Assembly: GCF_023887685.1 (NCBI RefSeq)
Contig: NZ_JAMWMR010000025.1
Location: 1-64,000 of the forward strand
Length of the DNA: 64,000 nucleotides
Direction: 5' to 3'
Origin: Streptomyces macrolidinus
GTDB lineage: Bacteria > Actinomycetota > Actinomycetes > Streptomycetales > Streptomycetaceae
This document shows positions 26,901-45,142 of this stretch, in pieces (the first letter of the stretch is position 1; each line of letters opens with the position of its first letter). The position numbers and the translations under genes are program-made. The notes below the pieces were generated by a model. The model searched no databases, was not told where the DNA came from, and worked only from the letters and a program-made list of their open reading frames with translations.

Positions 26901-29815
26901 CAGCCGCTGATGTCGAAGGACGGGTCGATGTCCGCGGCCGGTTCGTCGTACGCCGTGTCCCAGATGGTGCGCCACTGGTCCAGCTCGGCGGGGCTCGTGG
27001 CGGAGTCGGCGCCGGACGGGTCGGCGACCACGTACGCCACCAGGCGTTGGTCGCCCGGTGTGTCCTCGCGTACGGTCACCACCGCCTGCTGGACGGCCGG
27101 TTGCCGCGCGAGGACCGCCTCGATCTCCCCCAACTCGATCCGGAAGCCGCGCAGCTTCACCTGATGGTCGATGCGGCCGAGGAACTCCAGGCTGCCGTCG
27201 CCGCGTCGGCGGACCAGGTCCCCGGTGCGATACAGCCGGTCGCCGAGGCCGATGGGGAACGGGTGCGGCACGAACCGCTCGGCGGTCAGCTCCGGGCGGC
27301 CGAGATAGCCGTGCGCCAGCCCGGCGCCGCCGATGTGCAGCTCTCCGGGGGCGCCGGGCGGAACGAGCGCGCCCCGGGCATCGAGCACGTGCAGTTCGGT
27401 GTTGGCGATCGGCTCGCCCAGGGAGACGGTGCCGTCGTCGATCCGGGCCACCGCCGACCAGATGGTGGTCTCGGTGGGGCCGTACATGTTCCACAGCTCG
27501 CCGCCGCCGCGGCTGAGCTGCCGGGCCAGGTCGGCGGGGAGCGCTTCACCGCCGCACAGCATGCGGAATCCGGGGCGCGGCGACCAGCCGGCGTCGAGCA
27601 GCAGCCGCCAGGTGGACGGTGTGGCCTGCATCAGCGTGGCCCCGGTCTCCGCGAGCAGCGCGCGCAGCCGTCGGCCGTCGGCGGCCACCTCGCGGTCCGC
27701 CAGGATCACCCGCGCACCGGTCGTGAGCGGCAGCAGCAGCTCCAGCATGGAGATGTCGAAGCACAGCGTGGTCACCGCGACCAGGGCGTCGTCCGGGCCG
27801 ATCCCCGGCCGCTCCCGCATCGACCGGAGGAAGTTGGCGAGCGCGCGGTGCGGGATCCGCACGCCCTTGGGTGTGCCGGTCGAGCCGGAAGTGTAGATGA
27901 CGTAGGCCAGGTCCTCGCCCTGGCTCTCGACGTCCGGCCGGGTGGCGGGCTCTGCCTCCAGCGCCTCGGTGACCTCGTCCAGGCAGAGGACTCCCGCGGC
28001 CGGTTCGGGCAGGCCGGCGAGGACGGTGCGCTGGGTGAGCAGGAGCTTGAGCCCGGAGTCGCGCACCATGAAGGCGAGGCGCTCGCTCGGGTACGCCGGG
28101 TCCAACGGCACGTAGGCGGCGCCGGACTTGAGCGTGCCGAGGACCGCGACCGCCATCTCCGGCGTGCGCTCGGTGCAGATCCCGACGAGGTCGCCCCGCC
28201 CGACGCCCAGCCGGTGCAGGTGGTGCGCGAGCCGGTTGGCCCGCCGGTCGAGTTCGGCGTACGTCAGGGTCTGCTCCCCGCAGCGCAGGGCCGCCGCCTC
28301 CGGTGTCGCCCCGGCCCGCTCCTCGAAGCTGTGATGTGCCCAGCGCAGGTCCGGCCAGACGCGCCGGGTGTCGTTGGGCTCCCGGGCCAGCCGGTGCCGC
28401 TGCTCCTCGGTGAGCAGGCTCAGCTCGGAGAGACGGCGGTCGGGCGCGTCGGCGATCTCCTCGACGAGGACGCGCAGCGAGTCGGACAGTTGCTCGATGG
28501 TGGCGCTGTCGTAGAGGTCGGCGTTGTACTCGAACCAGCCGCTCAGCCCGTCCGGCCGGTCGAAGACCTGCAACTCCAGGTCGAACCGGGCGGTGGCGCT
28601 CTCCAGCGTCAGCGGGGTGACCCGCAGCCCGCCCAGGTCCAGCTCCGGCATGTCGATGTTCTGGAAGACGAACGACACCTGGAACAGCGGCGACCGGGAG
28701 AGGTCGCGCTCGGGGTGCAGCTCCTCCACCAGCCGTTCGAACGGCAGCTCCTGGTGGGCGTAGGCCCCCAGGCAGGTCGCGCGCACCCGCGCCAGGGCCT
28801 CACGGAAGGTGGGGTCGCCGGAGAGGTCCGCGCGCAGGGCCAGGGTGTTGACGAAGAACCCGATCAGCGGCTCCAGTTCGGGGCGGGTCCGGTTGGCGAT
28901 GGGCGCGCCGATCACCAGGTCGTCCTGGTCGGCGTAGCGCTGGAGCACCACGGCGAACGCGGCCAGCAGCGTCATGAAGGGCGTCGCGCCCTCCCGTCGG
29001 CTCAGCGCGCGCAGCCGTGTCATCAGCGGTCCGGGCAGCTCGAAGGGGATCGATCCGCCGCGCGACGTCTGTACGGGCGGGCGCGGGCGGTCGGTCGGAA
29101 GGGCGAGGACCGGCGGGGCGCCGTCGAGCGCCTGCTTCCAGTACGCGAGGTCGCCGGTCACGCCGGAGCCCTCCGCCTGGCCGCGCTGCCAGGCGGCGTA
29201 GTCGGCGTACTGGAGGGGAAGTTCGGGCAGTGGTGAGCCGCTGCCCGCGCGCAGGGCCGGATAGAGGGCGACCAGCTCCCGGACCGCCACCGCCATGGAC
29301 CAGAGGTCGGCGACGATGTGGTGCATGGTGAGCAGCAGGACGTGCTCCTCGGGGCCCAGCCGGAACACCCTGACCCGCAGCAGCGGGCCCCGCTCCAGTG
29401 CGAACGGCCGCCGGACCTCCTCCCGTGCCAGGCGCTGGACCTCCCGCTCACGGTCGTCGCCGGAGAGGTGGGTGCAGTCGACCACGGCGAAGTCGGCCCG
29501 TCCCGTCTCGGCCACCCGCTGTACGGGCTCGCCGTCGACCTCCGCGAAGGTGGTGCGCAACGCCTCGTGGCGCCGCACGATCTCGTCGGTGCAGCGCCGC
29601 CACACGTCGAGATCGAGCCGGCCGTGGATCCGCACCGCGCTGGGGACGTTGTAGGCGGCGCTGTCCGGCACGAGTTGCTGCAGGAACCAGAGCCGCTGCT
29701 GCGAGAAGGAGAGGGGGAACTGGCGCACCCTCGGTCGTCGGGCCCGGCCCAGCCGCTCGGCCAGAAGTCTCCGCTTCTGCTCGGCGGTCATGCCGTCCAG
29801 GTCAGGCATGCTCAT
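23927..29815 (-). CDS. NRPS: C-A(Gly)-N-methyltransferase-T-C, terminal module
   Basis: A 1962-residue NRPS. Order: C (about 30-465; HHIVADL), A (about 480-920), a SAM methyltransferase inserted between A8 and the end of the A domain (about 930-1340; VLDVGCGTGL near 1005), T (GGHSLL near 1438), and a second C domain (about 1500-1950; HHAVTDN near 1638) as the last domain. Ten-code residues read by hand are D-I-L-Q-L-G-M-I-W-K, matching glycine. Methyltransferase placement is that of N-methylating modules, so sarcosine is predicted. There is no TE; the terminal C could release the chain by cyclisation. ATG 29815 overlaps the PKS stop. Confidence 0.9.
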   Translation of the reverse strand: MSMPDLDGMTAEQKRRLLAERLGRARRPRVRQFPLSFSQQRLWFLQQLVPDSAAYNVPSAVRIHGRLDLDVWRRCTDEIVRRHEALRTTFAEVDGEPVQRVAETGRADFAVVDCTHLSGDDREREVQRLAREEVRRPFALERGPLLRVRVFRLGPEEHVLLLTMHHIVADLWSMAVAVRELVALYPALRAGSGSPLPELPLQYADYAAWQRGQAEGSGVTGDLAYWKQALDGAPPVLALPTDRPRPPVQTSRGGSIPFELPGPLMTRLRALSRREGATPFMTLLAAFAVVLQRYADQDDLVIGAPIANRTRPELEPLIGFFVNTLALRADLSGDPTFREALARVRATCLGAYAHQELPFERLVEELHPERDLSRSPLFQVSFVFQNIDMPELDLGGLRVTPLTLESATARFDLELQVFDRPDGLSGWFEYNADLYDSATIEQLSDSLRVLVEEIADAPDRRLSELSLLTEEQRHRLAREPNDTRRVWPDLRWAHHSFEERAGATPEAAALRCGEQTLTYAELDRRANRLAHHLHRLGVGRGDLVGICTERTPEMAVAVLGTLKSGAAYVPLDPAYPSERLAFMVRDSGLKLLLTQRTVLAGLPEPAAGVLCLDEVTEALEAEPATRPDVESQGEDLAYVIYTSGSTGTPKGVRIPHRALANFLRSMRERPGIGPDDALVAVTTLCFDISMLELLLPLTTGARVILADREVAADGRRLRALLAETGATLMQATPSTWRLLLDAGWSPRPGFRMLCGGEALPADLARQLSRGGGELWNMYGPTETTIWSAVARIDDGTVSLGEPIANTELHVLDARGALVPPGAPGELHIGGAGLAHGYLGRPELTAERFVPHPFPIGLGDRLYRTGDLVRRRGDGSLEFLGRIDHQVKLRGFRIELGEIEAVLARQPAVQQAVVTVREDTPGDQRLVAYVVADPSGADSATSPAELDQWRTIWDTAYDEPAADIDPSFDISGWTSSYTDEPIPAEEMRDWVDRTAERVLSRAPQSVLDVGCGTGLVLHAVAPHCKRYWGTDFSAVALARLRRAAADPDRFPGDVQLHECAADRLDLLPDQQFDVVLLNSVVQYFPDEEYLARVIAGALPRLAPGGAVIVGDVRSLPLLEAFHASVELHRAAPDLSADALRKRVRRLAAEEEELVIDPRFFLALRDRLPGIAEVRILPKRGRYDNELTRFRYDVILTSDPEAPPADLSPLDWRADGLSLPALRELLAPATADVIAVRDVPNARVRPFADLVERLGTAGGTAADLRQRLAAAAADAVDPEELAALAERTGYRAEPDWTRHGPDGAFDLVLRRLGGDGHPVAPARAFPQAPLVPSGPLSAWVNGAASRRARTLQPRLRAALGEKLPAYMLPSAFVFLDALPRTPNDKVDRKALPEPRAVRSDPRTPYEAPRDDLERDLAEIWEQLLHLDAVSIHDDFFASGGHSLLATQAVSRIRTRLGREVSLRDLFAYPTVATLAAWLADTDAESDTEDDGPALLPVPAADRGEDLPLSYAQEWLCVDHPVGPESPAHNVVTAARLRGRLDEDALARAFDHVVRRHEALRTRLVTRSGRPAQVVEATGTWPLTRSRLEGTAPGDPGQAIRAVLEEESSRPFRLAEGPLVRGRLLTFGDEERILVLTVHHAVTDNWSYGVLLQDLVGAYEALAEGREPTLPDLPLQFADFAAWQRQAFESGALDTDTAYWRRTLAELPPPPRLNDVRLPDEAAAAASGHAFELSPELTAALREFAQREGATLFMVLLAAFGAQLAACTGSRDLAVDFPTAGRDRPETEQLIGFFVNPLVLRADLGGDPSFRELVARVRERIIEAYAHQSVPLQPLRREFAPQCERVRLGFNLLNAPLPTAMLRDVRLEPLAADQGFVHVPPGMEPAVVDLSLIMLEDAGALRGIWLHAVERVDPRLVGRVTRQWSRLLETVVAEPDRRIEELCRLLREDEMPATASGTGAEGSEE

Positions 29816-32800
29816 GCCTCGGTCTCCCCTTCCATGTCCGCCTCGGCCGCCTCCGCCGCGAGCAACTCCCGCAGCATGGCGTCCACTTCGTCGTCCGGTA
29901 GCGCGTCCACGTCGGTCACCTCGGCCGGTTCGTCGCGCGCGAGTCGCTCGATGGGGGCGGGTTCCTCCGCCGCCGTCCCGCTGTCCGAGCCGCCGGTGGC
30001 GAGGAGCCGGGCGGTGTTGGCCACGGTCGGCAGGTCGAAGAAGTCACGCAGTGTCAGCTCCGCCCCGAAGTGGGCCCGGAGCCGGGTACCGATCTGCACC
30101 GCCGCCAGCGAGTGACCGCCGAGCGCGAAGAAGTCGTCGTGCAGGCCGATCGGGTCGACACCGAGCGCCTCCTGCCAGATGGCCGCGATGGCGGCCTCCT
30201 CCTCGGTGCCCGGTGCCACGTACGGGGTGTCCAGCTCGGGACGCGGGTGCACCGCGGTCGGCGCGGCCGTCTCCAGGTCCGCCGCCAGCCGGGCCGGATC
30301 GATCTCGGCGGCCAGGCGGCGCACGGTGGCCAGGTCCTGCCGGGAGACGACGAGGTGCGCCGGCATCGGCCGGGCCCGCAGGATCCGGCCGAACAGCTCC
30401 GTCCCCTCCTCGGCGGTCATGCCGGCGGCCAGGGCGTGCAGCGCCGCCAGTCCCCCCGGCTCGTGCGCGGCGGGCTCCGGAGCCTCGGGCGCCGGGGCCG
30501 CCGCTGACGACTCGACCTGTTCGCGCATCGCCTCGGGCTCGTGGATGCGCTTCATGATGAAGTCACCGAGCCGCACCAGCAGTCGGCCCTCGTCGTCGTA
30601 GACGTCGGCGTCGCAGACCAGGGTCTCGCCGGACGTGTCGCCGCCCTCCTTGATCCGGATGTGGCAGGCCATCCGCCGGGTGAGGCCGCGCACGACCCGC
30701 AGGCTGCCGTACCAGAAGGGCAGGTAGTAGCCCTCGGCGGCGTGCACGCGGGACGCACCGCCGACCACGTCCAGCAGCGCCGGGTGCAGCCGGTAGGTGT
30801 CGAGGTCGGCGGCGTACCGCTCCGGAAGCTCCAGGACGGCCACCATGCCCCGGGTGCCGACGTGGATGCGGGTGAGGCAGCGCCAGCGGCCCTGCACGGC
30901 GAACCGGATGATCCCGCCCTCGGCGGCGAAGTTCAGCCGGAGCCGCTGCCGCAGCGCCTGCTCGCCCTCGATGACCTCCTCGACACCGGATTCCTCGAGC
31001 AGTTCGGCGACGTCGCGCGGCGTACGCTCCACGCGTTCGTGCAGCAGGACGGAACCGGCGGCGTGCTCCTGCCAGTTCCGCGCCGCCCCCGGTACGCGGC
31101 TGCGGATCCGGAAGCTCAGCTCGCCGTCCGTGCGCTCCAGGACCGTGTACAACTCACGCTCCTGCCCGTCGGGGACGATCACCGGCAGGGTGAACAGCAC
31201 GTCGCGGAACTCGATCTCGCGTCCCGCCGCCAGGGGCTCCACCGCCGCCCGGACCATCTCCAGGTACGTGGTGCCGGGAACCAGGCCGTGCCCCTGCATC
31301 CGGTGCTCGTCGACGACCCAGCTCTCCGAGGTGCGGATCGTGGTCAGGAAGACCTCGGTGCTCTCCGTCCGCCGCAGGCGGCGTTGCAGCAGCGGGTGAC
31401 CGACGTCCTCGCCGGTGCCCGCGTCGGCGCCGGGCAGCGCGTGCGGGCCCGCCGCCATGCCGGTCTCGCGCCAGGTGTCCCAGGCCACCGCCGTCACGGG
31501 CGCGGACCCGCCCGCGGTACGCCAGGCGGCGAAGGCGTCCAGGAACGCGTTGGCCGCGCAGTAGTCGGCCTGGCCGGGCCCGCCGAGCACCGCGGTCCGC
31601 GACGAGCACAGGAGGAAGAAGTCCAGGGGGTCGCGGGAGCAGACCGTGTCGAGGACCAGCGTGCCGCGCGTCTTGGCGGCGAGCACGGCCTCGGCGTCGG
31701 CGCGGGACGTCCCGGCGAGCAGCCCGCTCGCGGGGGCCCCGGCCGCGTGGACGACGCCGTTGAGGGCGCCGAAGCGGGCCCGCAGTTCCTCGACCGCGCG
31801 GCTCGTCTGCTCGGCGTCGGTGACGTCGGCGCGGAGCACCACCGGTCGGGCGCCCAGGCTCCGCAGCGCTTGCAGGCGCCGGATCCGGGTGCTGGTCGGG
31901 TCGTCGGCGCCGTGCTCCGCGAGCCACTGCGCCCAGGCGTCCTCCGGCGGGAAGGTGCCCCGCCCGAGCAGTCCGATGGCCGGTGCCCGCACGGAGCGGG
32001 CCAGGTGCGCGGCGAGCGCGAGGCCGATGCCGCCGAGCCCGCCGGTGACGAGGTAGACGCCCTCGTCGCGGAGCCGCCCGCTGCCCGGCTCGCCCGCGTC
32101 CAGGGGGACGGGGTCGAACGTCCGCGCCCACCAGTGGCTGCCGCGCCAGGCCAGCACCTGCTCCGCCGGGGGTGCGGCCACCGCCGCCCGCAGGGCGTCG
32201 AGCAACGTCTCGGGCGGCGCGGCCAGGATCTGCCCGGTGAGGTCGAGGAGGCGGCACGTGACGTCCGGCACCTCCTGCGGGATCACCGTGCACGGGCCGA
32301 GGACGGTGGCGTTCTCGGGCTGGAGCGGCTCCTCCCCGGTCACGCCGAAGACGCCGCGGGTGAGGACGTCGAGTGCGAGGGGCGGGTGCCCGGCGCGCTC
32401 GGACAGGGCCTGCGCGAGGGCCAGCAGGCTGTGGAAGCCGGCGTCCTGAGCGCGATCCAGCCGCGTGCGGTCCAGGTCCGCGGTGGGTTCGACGGCGAGG
32501 CTCCACAGGTGCAGGGCTCGGGCCGGTCGCAGGTCGTCCGCGTCGAGGGCGGCGAAGAGGCGTTCGAAGTCGTCCCGGTCGGCCGGGTCGACGGTGAAGG
32601 AGCGCTCGCCGTCCCGCGCGAAGCCGTCCCCCGCGGACACCCCGACGACGGTGCAGCCGGCGGCCTCCAGGCCCTGCCGCAGCGTCCGGCCCAGCGGCAG
32701 GTCCGCACCGAGCACGAGCCACGGTCCCGACGCGGCAAGGGGCCGGGAGGCGTGCGGTGGGAGGCGCCGCCAGCTCGGCGTGTAGGTCCACCCCGCGGGC

Positions 32801-35498
32801 TCCGCCGGTCCGGGCTCGGCGACGCCCTGCCCGGCATGGTCCGCCGGGCCGGGGTCGACCCAGTACCGCTGCCGCTGGAAGGGGTACGAGGGAAGGCGCA
32901 CCCGGCGGCGGCTGCCGGCATCGTGCTGTGCTTCCCAGTCGACCTCCGCTCCCCCGGACCACATCGCCCCCACCGCCTCCAGCAGCACCTGCCGGTCGGG
33001 GCGCTCCTCGCGGGGCTGGCGCAGCGTGGCGGCCACGACCCGGTCCGGCGTCCACGAGCGGTGCTGACGGGCGTAGTTCGACAGCGACCGGCCCGGCCCC
33101 ACCTCCAGCAGGAGCAGGTCCGGGTCGGCGAGCAGCGTCGACAGGTTGTCGGCGAAACGTACGGCGGAGCGCAGGTGGGTGCCCCAGTACTCGGGGTCGG
33201 TGGCCTCGGCGTCCTCGATCCAGGTCCCGCTCACGTTGGAGCCGAAGGGGATCCGCGGGGGGTGCAGCCGGATCGTGCGGACCTCCTCCCGGAAGGGGGC
33301 CACCGCGCCCTCCACCAGGGGCGAGTGGAACGCGTGCGAGGTGTGCAGGCGCCGGCAGCCGACGCCGGACGCGGCGAGCTTCTCCCGCAGTCGCTCGACG
33401 GCCCCGACCGGACCGGCGACCACGCAGAGCGACGCGGCGTTGACGGCCGCGACGCAGAGGTCGTCGTCGAGCAGCGCCCTCGTCTCGTCCTCGGGCAGGA
33501 AGACCGCGAGCATCGCCCCGTGCGGGGTCGCCTGCATCAGCCGGCCGCGCGCCGCCACCAGCGCGGTGGCGTCCTCCAGCGTGAACACACCGGCGACGCA
33601 GGCGGCCACGTACTCACCGATGCTGTGACCGGCCATGGCGTGTGGCACGAGACCCCACGCCATCAGGGTGCGGGCCAGGGCGTACTCCACGGCGAAGAGG
33701 GCGGGCTGGGCGAGCGCCGTCTCCTCCAGGCGTTCCGCGGCCTTCTCGGCCTCCTCCGGCGCCGGGAACAGGGCCGCCCGCAGATCCTCGTCGAGATGCG
33801 GGGCGAACAGCGTGAGGCAGCGGTCGAGTTCGGCGCGGAAGACCGGCTCGTCGGCGTAGAGCTCGCGGGCCATGCCGGGATACTGCGTCCCCTGGCCCGG
33901 GAAGAGGAAGGCCACCTTCGCGGCCCGGCCCGCCGTTCGCGTCTCGCCGACGCGTGCCGCCTGCCGCAGCCGCCGTACGGCGTCGGCACGGTCCACGCAG
34001 ACCACGGCCCGGCGCTGTTCGAAGGCGCGCCGCCGTGCCGCCAGGGTGAAGGCGACGTCGGCGAGTTCGTCGCCCGGGTTGGTCTCGAGGTGGACCGCCA
34101 GTCGCTCCGCCGCCTGCGCCAGGGCCTGGTCGGTACGCGCCGAGAGGGTCAGCACCTGCCAGGGGCGTCCGGGCTCGCCGGGCCGCGGCGCGGGCCCCTC
34201 CTCGAGGACCACATGCGCGTTGGTCCCGCCGATGCCGAACGAGCTCACCCCGGCCCGGCGCGGCGCCTCGTCGCGGGGCCAGGGCCGGTGCGTGGTGTTC
34301 ACGAAGAAGGGGCTGGACTCCAGCCCGAGCTCCGGGTCGGCCCGCTCGAAGTGCAGGCTGGCGGGGATGGCCTCGTGCTTGAGCGCGAGCGTGGCCTTGA
34401 TCAGTGCGGTCGCCCCGGCGGCGGCGTCGAGGTGGCCGACGTTGCTCTTCACCGACCCGAGGGCGCAGTAGCCGCGCGCCTCGGTCTCCTCCCGGTACGC
34501 GCGGGTCAGGGCGGCGATCTCGATGGGGTCACCGAGGGCCGTACCGGTCCCGTGGGTCTCCACGTAGCCCACCGTCTCCGGCGACACCCCGGCGATGCCC
34601 AGCGCCTCGGCGATCACCTCCGCCTGGCCCTCGACGCTCGGTGCGGTGTAGCCGACCTTGAGCGCGCCGTCGTTGTTGACGGCCGAGCCCCGGATCACCG
34701 CGTCGACGAGGTCACCCTGCTCGCGCGCGTCGGCGAGGCGGCGCAGCACCACGAGGGCGACGCCGTTGCCGATGACGGTGCCCCCGGCGGCGGCGTCGAA
34801 CGGGCGGCAGTGTCCGTCCGGCGACAGGATGCCGCCGGGTTCGTGCAGGTAGCCGTTGCGCAGCGGGACGTTGACGGAGACGCCGCCGGCCAGGGCGATG
34901 TCGCACTCCCCGGAGAGCAGGCTCTGGCAGGCGAGGTGGACCGCCACCAGCGAGGTGGAGCAGGCGGTCTGCACCGTGATGCCGGGGCCCTTGAGGCCGA
35001 GCTTGTACGAGACCCGGGTGGCGAGGAAGTCCTTGTCGTTGGCGAGCTGGGTCTGGTACTGGCCGAGGGTCTCGACGACGCCGCGGTTCGCCAGCAGGTT
35101 GAAGAGCAGGTAGGTGTTGAGGCCGGCACCGCCGAAGACGCCGATCCGGCCCGGGAACGCCTGCGGGTCGTACCCCGCCGACTCCAGCGCCTCCCAGGCG
35201 CATTCGAGGAAGACGCGGTGCTGCGGGTCCATCAACTCGGCCTCGCGCGGGGACAGGCCGAAGAAGCCCGCGTCGAAGGTGTCGGCCCCGTCGAGGACGC
35301 CCTTGGCGCGCACGTACCCGGGCTGTGCCAGCAACGCCGGGCTGACGCCCTGCTCACGCAGCTCCTCCTCGGAGAAGAAGGAGAGGCAATTCTTCCCTGC
35401 TGCCAGGTTGTCCCAGAACGCGCCGACGTCGGCCGCCTCGGGGAAGCGCCCCGCCATGCCGATGATGGCCACCTGCGACAGGGCGTCGGTCTCGTCGC

Positions 35499-35502
<4 letters not shown>
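29812..35502 (-). CDS. Hybrid PKS module: KS-AT(malonyl)-KR-DH-T
   Basis: A 1896-residue single PKS module. KS (about 10-430) has Cys181 in TACSTSL and His in ETHGTGT and SNVGHLD, and resembles KS domains that accept peptidyl chains from NRPSs. AT has GHSIGE (Ser627) and HAFH (723-726), predicting malonyl-CoA. KR has GGLGGIG and GGPGQADY (Tyr near 1309). DH follows the KR, with HRMQGHGLVP fitting HxxxGxxxxP (near 1400), but the second motif reads LLDVVGG instead of DxxxQ/H. The carrier domain is PCP-like (GGHSLA, near 1797). It should extend the seryl thioester by two carbons to an enoyl product. Confidence 0.9.
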
Positions 35503-42019
<6,517 letters not shown>

Positions 42020-42020
<1 letters not shown>

Positions 42021-45000
42021 CAGCGTCCCTCCTCGAGCAGCGCGCGGGCCTCGGCCTCGGGCAGGCGCTTCAGCTCGGCGAGGAGCGCCTCGGTGTCGTC
42101 GGCCGGCGCTTCCTCGGTGTCGTCGGCCGGCGCCTCCTCGGTGCCGGTCTCCGCGTCGTCCCCCAGGTGTTCCAGGACCTGCTCCGCCACCCGTCGGACC
42201 GACGCGCCCTTGAGCAGCGCGACGAGCGGCAGGGTGACCCCGAGCCGGTCCCGGATCTGGACCCGCAGGCCTGTGGCCATCAGCGAGTCCAGGCCCAGGT
42301 CGAGCAGGGGCTGGTCGAGCCCCACCTCGACGGTGGCGGCGCCGGGACGGCGGCGCGGGCCGCCGCCGGACCCCAGGGCCGCGCCGACGCCGCGGGCGAG
42401 ATGGTCGGCGAGGACGTCGAAGCGCTCGTCCTCCTTCAACACCAGCAGGGCCTCGCGGGTGAGCAGCGAACTGTCGGCGGCGGACGCGGTCGTACGCTCC
42501 CTGGCGTCCGTACGCTCCCCGGCGGTCGTACGCACCTCGGCGACCGGCGTCTCCTCCCGGTCGGCCTCGTCACCGGCCGTCGTGGCCACGGGGGCCGCAG
42601 GCGCGTCGTACCAGTGGCGTGTCCGGACGAAGGGCGAGGTGGGCACCGGCACGCGCGTGCGCGAGTAGCCCCGGTCGAACCCGGCCCAGTCGACGTCGGT
42701 GCCGTGCTCGTACAGCTCGGCGAGGGTGGCCAGGACGGTGCGCCAGTCGTCCTCACCTGCCCGCAGACTCGGCGCGGTGAGCAGTTCGTCGCCGGGCTGT
42801 TGCGCCCGTATCCGGTCGACGAGGGCGGCGTCCGGGCCGATCTCGACGAAGCGGGTGTACCCGAGGCTTCGCAGCGTCGACACGGCGTCGGCGAACCGGA
42901 CCGGCCGGTGGCTCTGCCGGCACCAGTGCTCGGCGTCGGGGGCCTCGTCCCACGGCCAGAGCGCTCCGTCCAGGCCCGAGACGAACGGGATGCGCGGCGG
43001 CGCCTGGGTGATCTCGTCGGCGAGCCGGCGCAGCGGCGCGAGGTCCGCCTGGGCCGTCGGTGAGTCGGGCGGGAGCTGCAGGCGGGCGCGCCGCGTCACG
43101 AGCCGCAGCGCGTCCTCCAGGCTCATCACCCCGGCCGTGCGGGCGGCGGCGATCTCGCCCGCGCCGTGCCCGAACACCGCGGCCGGCCGCACGCCCCAGG
43201 CGCGCCACAGCTCGGTGAGCGCGTACTGCACCGCGAAGAGCGCCGGCTGCGCCAAGGTGGGCCGGTCCAGGTGCGCCGCGCCCGGATCCTTCGGGAACAG
43301 GACGTCGAGCAGCGGAACCTCCAGCTCGCCCCGGAGCAGTTCGTGACAGCGGTCCAGTGCCTCCTGGAAGACCGGTGCGCTCTCGTACAGGACGTGGGCC
43401 ATGCCGGGTCGCTCGGTGCCCGCGCCGCTGTAGAGGAACGCCACCTCGGGCTCGCGTCCGTCGGTGGAGACGGCCGCGTTCGGCGCGGAGCGGTCCAGGA
43501 CGTCGGCGAGCGCCGCGTCGAGTTCGGCCGCGGACCCGCCGACCACCGCCAGGCGGTGCGGGAAGTGGGACCGTCCGGTGTTGGTGGAGTAGCAGTGGTC
43601 CGCGACCGGCGCCTGGGCCGCGTGCCCCAGCCGGTCGCGGTGCCGCTCCACGAGCACGCGCAGTCCGGCTTCGCTGCGGGCGGAGAGGGCGAGGACGTTC
43701 AGCGGCCGGCGCTCGTCCGCGGTGGCCGGTGCCCGGCCGGGGCCCTCCTCGACGAGGAGGTGCACGTTGGTCCCGCTCAGGCCGAAGGCGCTGACGCCTG
43801 CGATACGGCGGCCGTCGCGCGGGGTCCACTCGGTCAGCTCGGTCGGGACGGCGAAGGGGGGCCGGTCGAGCGCGATGTGCGGGTTGAGGCGCTCGAAGTG
43901 CAGGTGCGGCGGGATCGAGCGGTGGCGCAGCGCCAGGACCACCTTGATCAGTCCCGCGATCCCGGCGGCGGCCTCGAGATGACCGAAGTTGGTCTTCACC
44001 GAGCCGAGGTGCCACTCGGCGCCCGGTGCCGCCGGGTAGACGTCGGCCAGCGCCTCCACCTCGATGGGGTCGCCGAGGGTGGTGCCGGTGCCGTGCGCCT
44101 CGACGTACGACACCTGCCCGGCCTCGACACCGCTCGTCTCCAGGGCGCGGCGCAGCAGCTCGCGTTGGGACAGTACGTTGGGCGCGGTGAGGCCGGTGCT
44201 GCGGCCGTCCTGGTTGACGGCACCGCCGCGGATGACGGCGAGGACCTCGTCGCCCGCGGCGACGGCGTCGGAGAGGCGCTTGAGGACCACGATCCCGCAG
44301 CCCTCCCCGCGGACGAAGCCGTTCGCCCCGGCGTCGAAGGTCCGGCACCGCCCGTCCGGCGACATCATGCCGAACTGCGAGAAGCCGATGGTGGCCAGCG
44401 GCGAGAGGATGACGTTCACGCCGCCCGCGAGGGCCATGTCGCAGTCGCCGGTCCGCAGGCTCTGGCAGGCGAGGTGAACGGCGAGCAGCGAGGAGGAGCA
44501 GGCGGTGTCGATCGACACCGCCGGGCCGCGCAGGTCCAGCAGGTACGCGAGACGGCCGGAGACGATGCTGTGCGCGGTGCCGGTGACCGCGTACGGCGTC
44601 AGGTCGTCGGGGCGGGAGAACCGCTGGATCCCGTAGTCGCTGTTGATCACGCCGACGAACACACCGGTCCGGCTCCCGGCCAGGTCGGCGTACCCGGCGT
44701 TCTCCAGCGCCTCCCAGGCCACCTCCAGCATCAGGCGCTGGTTGGGGTCCATCGCCTCGGCCTCGCGTGGTGAGATGCCGAAGAAGGCGGCGTCGAACTC
44801 GTCGATCCGGTCGAGGAAGCCGCCCCACTTCGTGGTCATCTTCCCGGGGCGGCCCACCTGCGGGTGGTAGTAGGCGTCGGAGTCCCAGCGGTCGGCCGGG
44901 ACCTCGCGGATGGCGTCGACGCCGTCGGCGAGCAGCCGCCAGTACGAGTCGGCGTCGTGCACGCCGCCCGGAAAGCGGCAGCCGACGCTCACCACCGCGA

Positions 45001-45142
45001 TGGGCTCGGTGCGTCCGCGGCGTGCCGCCTCCAGTTCGCGCTGGAGCCGGTCGATGGCGGTGAGCGCCCGCTTCAGCACGGGGGACGACGTGGTGGCGGC
45101 GGCCGGCCGGCTCATCTCAGGCCCTTTCTTCGACAGTGTCAT
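42020..45142 (-). CDS. PKS module KS-AT(inactive)-ACP
   Basis: A 1040-residue module. A coiled-coil docking segment (residues about 22-45, LKRALTAIDRLQRELEAARRG) precedes a KS with Cys215 (DTACSSSL), His350 (VEAHGTGT) and His388 (TNFGHLE), which looks active. The AT starts normally (YSGAGTERPGM) but the nucleophile motif is GHGAGE, with Gly660 (codon 43165-43163, GGC) for Ser. About 75 residues covering the small subdomain and the specificity motif are missing. ACP Ser953 (LGLDSL) is intact. ATG 45142 is preferred over 45115 because of GGGAGG five bases upstream; it overlaps the previous gene by 26 bp. Confidence 0.9.
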
